Assembly (NCBI RefSeq): GCF_015350975.1
Contig: NZ_JADKRX010000003.1
Span: 186,001-250,000 of the forward strand
Origin: Curtobacterium sp. VKM Ac-1395
Lineage (GTDB): Bacteria; Actinomycetota; Actinomycetes; Actinomycetales; Microbacteriaceae
Length of the DNA stretch: 64,000 nucleotides
Direction: 5' to 3'
In this document: positions 47,446 through 54,506 of the stretch, piece by piece
Layout of the letters: each line of letters begins with the position of its first letter
Numbering within the stretch: position 1 is the first letter of the stretch
The notes under the pieces: generated by a model
What the model was told of the DNA's origin: nothing
Seen by the model: only the letters and a program-made list of their open reading frames with translations
Database searches by the model: none
Program-made: the position numbers and the translations under genes

Positions 47446-47483
47446 GTAACACGCCGGAAACAACGCAGTCACGTCCGGGAAAC
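47446..47483 (+). promoter_or_regulatory. GlnR operator upstream of glnA (four perfect half-sites)
   Basis: GTAAC, 6 nt, GAAAC, 6 nt, GTCAC, 6 nt, GAAAC: every half-site fits the GlnR consensus gTnAC-n6-GaAAC-n6-GtnAC-n6-GaAAC. It ends 10 nt before the TAGCCT hexamer, so a bound regulator would cover the -35 region, a typical activator position. It also lies 28 nt upstream of the divergent RDD start codon and could affect that gene. Confidence 0.8.
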
Positions 47484-47493
47484 CCCGGGTCTC

Positions 47494-47499
47494 TAGCCT
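47494..47499 (+). promoter_or_regulatory. glnA -10 hexamer TAGCCT
   Basis: TAGCCT 10 nt downstream of the GlnR box; transcription would start near 47506, giving a leader of about 55 nt with the TAGGAGA ribosome site at about 47544-47550. Confidence 0.55.
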
Positions 47500-47560
47500 C
47501 GTCGGAGGGTGCCTCTCGGTCCCCTCGAACCACCACCCAACCAGTAGGAGAACGACTCAC

Positions 47561-48985
47561 ATGTTCAGTGATTCCTCCGAGGTGCTCGCCTTCATCAAGG
47601 ACACGGACGTCAAGTTCCTCGACATCCGTTTCACGGACCTCCCCGGGGTCCAGCAGCACTTCAACATCCCCGCGTCCACGGTCGACGAGGACTTCTTCTC
47701 GGTCGGGCAGCTCTTCGACGGCTCCTCGATCCGCGGTTTCGCGTCGATCCACGAGTCCGACATGCAGCTCATCCCGGACGTGACGACCGCGTACGTCGAC
47801 CCGTTCCGCGCGGAGCGCACGCTGATCATGGTGTTCGACATCTACAACCCGCGCAACGGCGAGATCTACAGCCGTGACCCGCGCCAGGTCGCCAAGAAGG
47901 CCGAGAAGTACCTCGCCTCGACCGGCATCGCGGACACCGCGTTCTTCGCCCCCGAGGCCGAGTTCTACATCTTCGACGACGTCCGCTACTCGGTCACGCA
48001 GAACGAGTCGTTCTACGCGGTCGACTCCGAGGAGGGCGCCTGGAACACGGGTCGCACCGAAGAGGGCGGCAACCTCGCCAACAAGACCCCGTACAAGGGC
48101 GGCTACTTCCCCGTGTCGCCGGTCGACAAGACCGCCGACCTGCGCGACGACATCTCGCTCAAGCTGATCGACTCGGGCCTCGAGCTCGAGCGCGCGCACC
48201 ACGAGGTGGGCACCGGCGGCCAGCAGGAGATCAACTACAAGTTCGACACGATGGTCCACGCCGCGGACGACATCCTGAAGTTCAAGTACATCGTGAAGAA
48301 CACGGCCGAGCAGTGGGGCAAGGTCGCCACCTTCATGCCGAAGCCGATCTTCGGTGACAACGGCTCGGGCATGCACACGCACCAGTCGCTCTGGTCCGAC
48401 GGCACCCCGCTCTTCTACGACGAGAACGGCTACGGCGGGCTCTCCGACCTCGCCCGCTGGTACATCGGTGGCCTGCTCAAGCACGCGCCCGCCGTCCTGG
48501 CGTTCACGAACCCGACGATCAACTCGTACCACCGTCTGATCCCGGGCTTCGAGGCCCCCGTCAACCTCGTCTACTCGGCGGGCAACCGCTCGGCCTCGAT
48601 CCGCATCCCGATCACGGGCACGAACCCGAAGGCCAAGCGCATCGAGTTCCGCGCGCCCGACGCCTCCGGCAACCCGTACCTGGCGTTCGCCGTGCAGCTG
48701 ATGGCGGGCCTCGACGGCATCCAGAACCGCATCGAGCCGCACGAGCCCGTCGACAAGGACCTCTACGAGCTCCCGCCCGAGGAGGCGAAGAACATCCCGC
48801 AGGTGCCGGCGTCCCTCGACGCCGCACTCGCAGCGCTCGAGGCGGACCACGAGTTCCTCCTCAAGGGGAACGTCTTCACCGAGGACCTCATCCAGACGTG
48901 GATCGACTACAAGCGCGAGAACGAGATCCTGCCGATGGCGCAGCGTCCGCACCCGTTCGAGTACGAGCTGTACTTCGGCGTCTGA
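47561..48985 (+). CDS. glnA: Glutamine synthetase type I (adenylylatable)
   Basis: A 474-residue GSI-beta enzyme that makes glutamine from glutamate, ammonia and ATP. Motifs: [20 protein letters not shown] (N-terminal beta-grasp), the metal-binding AEFYIFDDV, the [18 protein letters not shown] active-site loop, and NRSASIRIP. The adenylylation loop is intact, with the target Tyr in [18 protein letters not shown], so the enzyme should be controlled by the GlnE encoded at 54507-57476. A TAGGAGA ribosome site precedes the ATG. It is preceded by a perfect GlnR box and followed by a perfect 15-bp terminator. Confidence 0.97.
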   Translation: MFSDSSEVLAFIKDTDVKFLDIRFTDLPGVQQHFNIPASTVDEDFFSVGQLFDGSSIRGFASIHESDMQLIPDVTTAYVDPFRAERTLIMVFDIYNPRNGEIYSRDPRQVAKKAEKYLASTGIADTAFFAPEAEFYIFDDVRYSVTQNESFYAVDSEEGAWNTGRTEEGGNLANKTPYKGGYFPVSPVDKTADLRDDISLKLIDSGLELERAHHEVGTGGQQEINYKFDTMVHAADDILKFKYIVKNTAEQWGKVATFMPKPIFGDNGSGMHTHQSLWSDGTPLFYDENGYGGLSDLARWYIGGLLKHAPAVLAFTNPTINSYHRLIPGFEAPVNLVYSAGNRSASIRIPITGTNPKAKRIEFRAPDASGNPYLAFAVQLMAGLDGIQNRIEPHEPVDKDLYELPPEEAKNIPQVPASLDAALAALEADHEFLLKGNVFTEDLIQTWIDYKRENEILPMAQRPHPFEYELYFGV

Positions 48986-49005
48986 GTCCCGCTCGACCCG
49001 CACAC

Positions 49006-49038
49006 GAAGGGCCCCGCACCGATGGTGCGGGGCCCTTC
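49006..49038 (+). terminator. Terminator after glnA
   Basis: Perfect 15-bp arms GAAGGGCCCCGCACC and GGTGCGGGGCCCTTC around loop GAT, 20 bp after the stop. Confidence 0.85.
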
Positions 49039-49056
49039 CGCGTTGCGGGTGCGCGG

Positions 49057-49127
49057 GCCGAGACTCGCCGAGGCGGACAGGACTCGCGCGCCGGACGGCG
49101 CAGGGTGTCCGCCGGGCCGAGACTCGG
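49057..49127. repeat. 71-bp repeat bounded by GCCGAGACTCG, copy 1
   Basis: Begins GCCGAGACTCG and ends GGCCGAGACTCGG; shares CGGACGGCGC and TGTCCG-type blocks in the same positions with copy 2 at 49231-49301. The end sequence CCGAGACTCGG is itself palindromic apart from its central base. No coding content. Confidence 0.7.
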
Positions 49128-49158
49128 CGCGCGGGCTGCGGCCGGCGCACCGGACGGG

Positions 49159-49213
49159 ACCGCCTGGAGGCCCGGTGGTGGTCCGGCGGGCCGGCACCGG
49201 GCCTCCAGGCGGT
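49159..49213. terminator. Inverted repeat of the GGAGGCCCG family
   Basis: Perfect 19-bp arms 49159-49177 and 49195-49213 with a 17-nt loop, lying exactly between the two 71-bp repeats. Confidence 0.65.
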
Positions 49214-49230
49214 TGCGTCCCGGCGGCGCC

Positions 49231-49301
49231 GCCGAGACTCGGTGAGGCGGGCAGGATGCGTCTCCGGGACGGCGCGATCTGTCCGGGAGGCCGAGACTCG
49301 G
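49231..49301. repeat. 71-bp repeat bounded by GCCGAGACTCG, copy 2
   Basis: Direct copy of 49057-49127 with the same length and end sequences. The rest of the gap (49302-49377) shows no gene. Confidence 0.7.
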
Positions 49302-49377
49302 CTCCGACACATGCACCCCCGGGCGCGCGAAACGGGGCCCGCACCGCCCCGGCACGGACCCCGTCTGCTGCGGGCGA

Positions 49378-50799
49378 CTAGCGGCTGGTGGCCAGCACGT
49401 CGTTGGACCCTGCAGCAACGCTCACGGGTGCACCCGCGACCGGCGTGGGACGTCCCAGGGAACGGACGGACCACCCCGCCTTGACCCAGTCGGTGACCGG
49501 GAGGCAGTTGCGCGCGTCGATGACGACGCGACGTCCGACGAGGTCCCCGAGGGCGACCGGGTCGGCGCTGATGATGTCGTCCCACTCGGTGAGCACGAGG
49601 ACGATGTCGGCACCCTCGAGCGCCTCGGTCATGGACGCGGTGTAGCTCAGCGTCGGGAACGAGCGCTTGGCCGTCTCCATCGCCTCCGGGTCCCAGAGCG
49701 TGACCTGGGCGCCGCGGAGGTGCAGCGCCGCGGCGACGTTGAGCGCCGGCGAGTCGCGGACGTCGTCGGTGAGCGGCTTGAAGGCCGCGCCGATGACCGC
49801 CACGCGGCGGTTCAGAACCGATCCCCCGGCGGCGTCGATCGCCATGTCGATGACCCGCTGGCGCTGGCCCATGTTGATCTCGTCGACCTGCTGCATGAGC
49901 CCGACGACCTGGCCGGCGCCGATCTCGTTCGCGCGGTACATGAGCGCCCGGATGTCCTTCGGCAGGCAGCCGCCGCCGAACCCGAGGCCGGCGTTGAGGA
50001 ACTTCCGGCCGATGCGGGCGTCGTGGCCGAGGGCGTCGGCGAGCGTCGTCACGTCGGCGCCGGTGATGGCGCACATCTCGGAGATCGCGTTGATGAACGA
50101 GATCTTCGTGGCGAGGAACGCGTTCGCGCTGACCTTCACGAGCTCGGCGGTGGCGAGGTCCGTCGTGATGACCGGGGTGCCCTCGCTGATCGGTGCGGCG
50201 TAGACCTCGCGGATCACGGCGTCGGCTGCCTCGGACGCGCCGCCCCAGACCAGCCGGTCCGGGTGCAGGGTGTCCTCGACGGCCTTGCCCTCACGCAGGA
50301 ACTCCGGGTTCCAGATGAGCTCGGCGGTGATGCCGACGGGGGCGAACTCGCGGACGATGCCGCGGAGCCGTGCCGCCGTGCCGACCGGGACCGTCGACTT
50401 GCCGACGATGAGTCCGGGGTGGGTGAGGTTCTCGGCCACGCCACGGGTGGCGCTCTCGACGTACGCCAGGTTGGCGGCGTGCGAGCCGGCCTTCTGGGGT
50501 GTGCCGACGCAGACGAAGTGCACGTCAGCGGCCGCCACGGCGGAGGCGATGTCCGAGGTGAAGCGGAGCTTGCCGCTGGCCACGTGCTTCGTGATGAGCT
50601 CGGGCAGGCCGGGCTCGAAGAACGGGACCTCGCCGGCGGACAGTGCGGCGAGCTTCGCCGGGTCGACGTCCACGCCGATGGTCTCGAAGCCCATCTCGGC
50701 CATGGCGGCCGCGTGGGTGGCACCGAGGTAGCCGGTGCCGATGACGCTGATGACGGGCGCGGGACGGCCGTCCTTCTCGGAGTGCTTCTGAGCGGTCAT
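49378..50799 (-). CDS. UDP-glucose 6-dehydrogenase family protein
   Basis: A 473-residue UDP-glucose/GDP-mannose dehydrogenase. It begins MTAQKHSEKDGRPAP, then the Rossmann motif VISVIGTGYLGATHAAAMAE (GxGYxG at 21-26). Catalytic residues are K232 (FLATKISFINA) and nucleophile C278 (GFGGGCLPKDI). The C-terminal UDP-binding domain (VAVIGAAFKPLTDDVRDSPA) is complete. It oxidises UDP-glucose to UDP-glucuronate, or GDP-mannose likewise, using NAD+. The ATG overlaps the stop of the GH26 gene, making it the last gene of the polysaccharide operon; it probably supplies a uronic-acid donor. Confidence 0.9.
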   Translation of the reverse strand: MTAQKHSEKDGRPAPVISVIGTGYLGATHAAAMAEMGFETIGVDVDPAKLAALSAGEVPFFEPGLPELITKHVASGKLRFTSDIASAVAAADVHFVCVGTPQKAGSHAANLAYVESATRGVAENLTHPGLIVGKSTVPVGTAARLRGIVREFAPVGITAELIWNPEFLREGKAVEDTLHPDRLVWGGASEAADAVIREVYAAPISEGTPVITTDLATAELVKVSANAFLATKISFINAISEMCAITGADVTTLADALGHDARIGRKFLNAGLGFGGGCLPKDIRALMYRANEIGAGQVVGLMQQVDEINMGQRQRVIDMAIDAAGGSVLNRRVAVIGAAFKPLTDDVRDSPALNVAAALHLRGAQVTLWDPEAMETAKRSFPTLSYTASMTEALEGADIVLVLTEWDDIISADPVALGDLVGRRVVIDARNCLPVTDWVKAGWSVRSLGRPTPVAGAPVSVAAGSNDVLATSR

Positions 50800-52361
50800 T
50801 GCTTGACCTCCTGCAGGTCGTAGTCGATGTCGTTGCGCGAGATGCCGTCCACGAACGCCTGGAGGCTGTCCGCTCGGGAGTTGAGGCGCCAGTCGTTGGT
50901 CGACCGGACGCCGTCCACCACGGTGGTGGCGGTCTCGCTGAAGTAGGAGAACCCGATGACGTCGTCGTTCTCCGGCTTCGCGAGCCCGTCGAACAGGGAC
51001 GTCAGCCACTTGGACTTCTGGCCGCCGGTGACGGTCGTGCCGGACTCCGTGGCGCCGACCTCGCTGAGGAGGATCTTCTTGCCAGGAGCCACGTCCCGGA
51101 GCTGGCGGAGGGTGGCGTCGAAGGTGTTCGAGAACGTCGGGTCCTCGGAGGCGGTGCGGTAGTAGCCGCTCATGCCGACCCAGTCGACGTACGACGGTCC
51201 CGGGTAGTACGCCTTCATGTAGTCGAGCGTCTGGTACTTGGCGTTGCCGAGCTTGTCGATGCGGCTCGGCGCCCAGTTCCAGATGACGTAGTCGTTGGCG
51301 CCCGCCTTCGCGAAGACGTCGTGCACGTGCTGCCACATGGCCACGTAGGACCCTGCTGCGTTCTGCTGCGTGGCACCTTCGGACCAGTTGTACCAGGAGC
51401 CGTTCATCTCGTGGTCGAGACGGATGACCACCGGCTGGCCGTTGGCCTTCAGCGCGTCGGCGTACTTCGTCAGGTAGGCGTCGAACTTCCCGCTGACGAT
51501 GTCCTGGTTCGTGTAGCCCGCGACGTACTTCTGGTCGTTGCCGGTCTTCGACGGCGCGGACTCCCACGTCATGAGCGGGACACGTCCGTTCGCCCAGGAG
51601 CGCTGGACCGCGTTGGCGTTGAAGTCCTGGTCGAAGCCCTGGAAGAACCCGACCATGTTCGTCGCCTTGCCGACCTGCTGGGACACGTCGTCGTACTCGG
51701 CCCAGTTGAAGGGCGACTGCGCCGTGTAGAGGCCGTACCAGCGGGACGACTGCGCGAGGACCTGGGCCTTCGTGGGTGTGACGACCGGCGTGACGGGATC
51801 GGGGTCCTTCGACGGCCCGGTGTTCGGGTTCGTCGCCGGGGCGCCGGAGCCGCCCCCGTGGCCACCGTCGGCCGCCGTGCCGGAGCCGTGCGAGCCTCCC
51901 GTGCCGGATGCGCCGGACCCACCGGAGCCGGACCCACCGGAGCCGGACCCCGAGCCGCTCTTCGCACCGACCGCGGACTTGGCGTTCGCGGCCGAGGCCT
52001 TCGCCGACCCGAGCTGGGACTGGAGCGACGCGATCTGCGCCTTGAGCTGCGCGACCTGGTCGCCGCGGGAGCCGGACTGGGCGCTCGTGGACTCGAGCTT
52101 GCCCTCGAGCGTCCAGATCTGCTGCTGTGCGGCGTCGAGCTTGCCCTGGAGGGCCTCGGCGTCGACCGCCTTCTCCTGCACGGTCTTCACGCCGAGCGCG
52201 TGGTGGACCGCGGTGGAGACGGGGCTGGACGGAGAGATCCAGACGTTCCAGGTGATGAGACCCAGCGCCAGCACGATCGCGGTGGTGCCGACGGCCGTGC
52301 GCTTGGCGTGCTTGGAGGAGGGTGCCCACCACGTGCTGGTGGAGCGGAAGAGGTCAGACAA
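50796..52361 (-). CDS. Membrane-anchored GH26 glycoside hydrolase with coiled coil
   Basis: A 521-residue protein. One N-terminal membrane anchor (about 22-42) places the rest outside the cell. A predicted coiled coil (about 60-128, with KLDAAQQQIWTLEGKLEST) and a Gly/Ser spacer (134-173) precede a GH26 domain (about 200-510). Candidate catalytic residues are acid/base E318 in RLDHEMNGSWYNWS and nucleophile E434 in LLSEVGATES. GH26 members are mainly beta-mannanases, with some 1,3-xylanases and lichenases. Here it overlaps the synthase gene by 8 bp and the dehydrogenase by 4 bp, so it probably processes or releases the polymer made by this operon. Confidence 0.85.
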   Translation of the reverse strand: MSDLFRSTSTWWAPSSKHAKRTAVGTTAIVLALGLITWNVWISPSSPVSTAVHHALGVKTVQEKAVDAEALQGKLDAAQQQIWTLEGKLESTSAQSGSRGDQVAQLKAQIASLQSQLGSAKASAANAKSAVGAKSGSGSGSGGSGSGGSGASGTGGSHGSGTAADGGHGGGSGAPATNPNTGPSKDPDPVTPVVTPTKAQVLAQSSRWYGLYTAQSPFNWAEYDDVSQQVGKATNMVGFFQGFDQDFNANAVQRSWANGRVPLMTWESAPSKTGNDQKYVAGYTNQDIVSGKFDAYLTKYADALKANGQPVVIRLDHEMNGSWYNWSEGATQQNAAGSYVAMWQHVHDVFAKAGANDYVIWNWAPSRIDKLGNAKYQTLDYMKAYYPGPSYVDWVGMSGYYRTASEDPTFSNTFDATLRQLRDVAPGKKILLSEVGATESGTTVTGGQKSKWLTSLFDGLAKPENDDVIGFSYFSETATTVVDGVRSTNDWRLNSRADSLQAFVDGISRNDIDYDLQEVKQ

Positions 52362-53994
52362 TGAGGAACGCCTCCAGGGCGAAGATCGCGAACCCGATGA
52401 AGTACGGGATCGACGCGTACGGGTTGTACCGACGACGGGCCTTCACCGGTGCGGTGCGCGCAGCGGCCGTGTGGGCAGCGGGCGCGGCAGCGGCTGCGGC
52501 CGCTTCCCTCCGCGTGGCCAGGACGGTCGTCGTGGAGTTGGTGGTGACGTCGAGCTCACCGGCACGGCCGTCCGTCGACGTGAACAGCTCGTCGAAGGCG
52601 CGGTCCGCTGCCGTCTGGTCGGCGACGTACCCGGCGGAGTACCCCGCGGAGTACCCGGCGGCGTCGTCGGCGGGGACGCGGTCGACCGGGCTGACCGGCG
52701 TCTGCATCGCCACGGCCTGCGGCTGGACGGGCTCCTCCTCCACCGGACCGCCGGCGTAGGCACCGGCACGGGTGCCCCACCCGCTGGCGTGGCCGAGTCG
52801 GAAGAACCCGACGAGCCGGATCGGCATGAGGAAGAACGTCGACACGATGATGAACATCGGCAGGCGGAAGAAGTCGCTCGGCTTCTCGGCGAGGTGCCGC
52901 ATCTGCCGGATCGCCATGCTGAGCACGCTCGAGACGACCATGAGCGCGGCGACGTAGACGAAGCCGGTGGAGAAGCCGTACTGGTGCAGGATCCCCTGGT
53001 AGAGGTTCTCGCCCTGGCCGGTGAAGGCGCGGTAGACCCAGCCGGCGATCACGCCGAAGAGCATGAACGGCAGGATGATGTCGGTGATGAAGAACAGCGC
53101 CAGCACCGGGGCGTGCCCGAGCATCCAGGGCATCATCCGCAGCGTGTTGTACTGCGAGCCGCGAGCCCAGCGGAGCTGCTGCTTGAACAGCTTCTTCACC
53201 TGCAGCGGAGCGTCCGTGTAGACCAGCGACGTGTACTGGTAGACGGTCCGGTAGCCCTCCTTGAGCGTCAGGTTCGTCAGCGTGCGGTCGTCGGAGACCT
53301 CGAGGAAGACGCCCATGAACTTCTCGTGCATGAACTTGTCCATGACCCGCATGAGGATGTTCCGCCGGAACGCGATCGTGCGCCCTGGCAGGCAGCCGAT
53401 CTGTCCGAGGACGCTCTGCGCGGGCATCGAGTACAGCGCGCGGGAGTTCTCCAGCCAGTCCGCCCAGCGGGTGATCCAGGAGCGCTCGGGCTCGAGGATG
53501 CGCTGACGGGTGGTGACGCCGCCGACGGACTCGTCGGCGAACGGCCGGAGCAGCTCCTCGAGCGCGCCGGGCGTCCAGACGGTGTCGGAGTCGACGAGCA
53601 CCGTGATGTCGCCGTTGGACATCTCGGTGCCGACCTTGACGGCGTTGCGCTTGCCGGGGATCGGGGTGTGGGTCCAGCGGACGAGTGGGGCGAACTCGTC
53701 GCAGACCTCCTCGAGGGCCTCGTTGCGTGCGCCGTTGATGACGACGATGATCTCGCCGGGGCGCTGCTCGACCATGCGGCCGATGACGTCCCGGAAGAGG
53801 TCGAGTGGCTCGTCCACCACGGGGACGACGACACTCGTCGTCCCGGTGTACGTGCCGGTGAAGGGGCGGTAGCGGGCGGACAGGACGACCTTGAGCACCC
53901 AGAGCAACCAGATCACCGCGGAGTACACGGCGAACAGGTAGAACTCGGGGCGCCCGTCGACCATCTGCCTGATCTGCAGAATGAAAGTGAACAT
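52354..53994 (-). CDS. Processive family 2 glycosyltransferase (hyaluronan/cellulose-synthase-like)
   Basis: A 546-residue membrane glycosyltransferase starting at the ATG at 53994 (MFTFILQIRQMVDGRPEFYL). One membrane helix is followed by the cytosolic GT2 domain with the processive D,D,D,QxxRW set: D61 (PVVDEP), DSD at 135-137, D235/D236 (EVSDDRTLTNL) and QQLRW at 272-276. Further helices (about 300-430) form the translocation channel. The C-terminal tail is low-complexity (AAGYSAGYSAGYVAD) before a final helix. It is first in an operon with GH26 and UDP-sugar dehydrogenase genes, so a uronic-acid-containing exopolysaccharide is likely. Confidence 0.9.
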   Translation of the reverse strand: MFTFILQIRQMVDGRPEFYLFAVYSAVIWLLWVLKVVLSARYRPFTGTYTGTTSVVVPVVDEPLDLFRDVIGRMVEQRPGEIIVVINGARNEALEEVCDEFAPLVRWTHTPIPGKRNAVKVGTEMSNGDITVLVDSDTVWTPGALEELLRPFADESVGGVTTRQRILEPERSWITRWADWLENSRALYSMPAQSVLGQIGCLPGRTIAFRRNILMRVMDKFMHEKFMGVFLEVSDDRTLTNLTLKEGYRTVYQYTSLVYTDAPLQVKKLFKQQLRWARGSQYNTLRMMPWMLGHAPVLALFFITDIILPFMLFGVIAGWVYRAFTGQGENLYQGILHQYGFSTGFVYVAALMVVSSVLSMAIRQMRHLAEKPSDFFRLPMFIIVSTFFLMPIRLVGFFRLGHASGWGTRAGAYAGGPVEEEPVQPQAVAMQTPVSPVDRVPADDAAGYSAGYSAGYVADQTAADRAFDELFTSTDGRAGELDVTTNSTTTVLATRREAAAAAAAPAAHTAAARTAPVKARRRYNPYASIPYFIGFAIFALEAFLIV

Positions 53995-54506
53995 CGATCC
54001 CTGCTTCAACGTTCGAGGGGGAGATTCCGCGCCATCGGGAAATCGGGGTCGGTTCGGGTGACTCCATTGACGCATCCCGGAGTGGACCGCTGCAACGCCG
54101 CCCCCGACCGAGGGCATCGCCGTTTCGTGACGGGGTACATCGGAGTCCCCCTCGCGCCCCACGACCGTGGTCCCCACGGTTGCCGACAGCACATCGGCGG
54201 ACCACGGACAGCGCGCACGTCGCGCGACGACGCCGAGCTGTCAGCCTGGAGGCACGGTGTGCGTCCCTGGGAAAGCCCTGGTCACGACGAGGTCACCGGG
54301 CGCGTCGCCGGTACTGTCCGCACCGCTGCCTCCGCACCCTCCGGGGGTGGACAGCGGGTGTCCTACGTCGAGGACAGCCTCCGCGGCCGTCACCGTCGGG
54401 GTACGGATCGGTCCGCCGCGGGGGACGGATCCGGTAACGCGGATTTGACGTGCGCGAAGCGGAGCGCTGGACACGGAGCGAGGACGCCCGGGCGTGTCGC
54501 GGGGCG
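53995..54506. promoter_or_regulatory. Long gene-free upstream region of the polysaccharide operon
   Basis: 512 bp between the glnE stop and the glycosyltransferase start, without a supported gene. It contains the short palindrome ACCGTGG-TCC-CCACGGT (54164-54180), a candidate operator or hairpin about 170 nt before the start codon. A lone CTGGAGGCAC half-copy of the dispersed repeat lies near 54245. The unusual length suggests regulated transcription of the operon. No confident -10/-35 was found. Confidence 0.4.

Noticed and set aside
46916-50074. A 1052-codon minus-strand frame
   Set aside because: It is antisense to glnA and out of frame with the dehydrogenase; Arg/Ala-rich shadow.
54167-54448. 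Small plus-strand gene upstream of glnE's stop
   Set aside because: No ribosome site or leaderless hexamer, no recognisable fold, and it lies in the regulatory-looking gap; coding potential looks weak.
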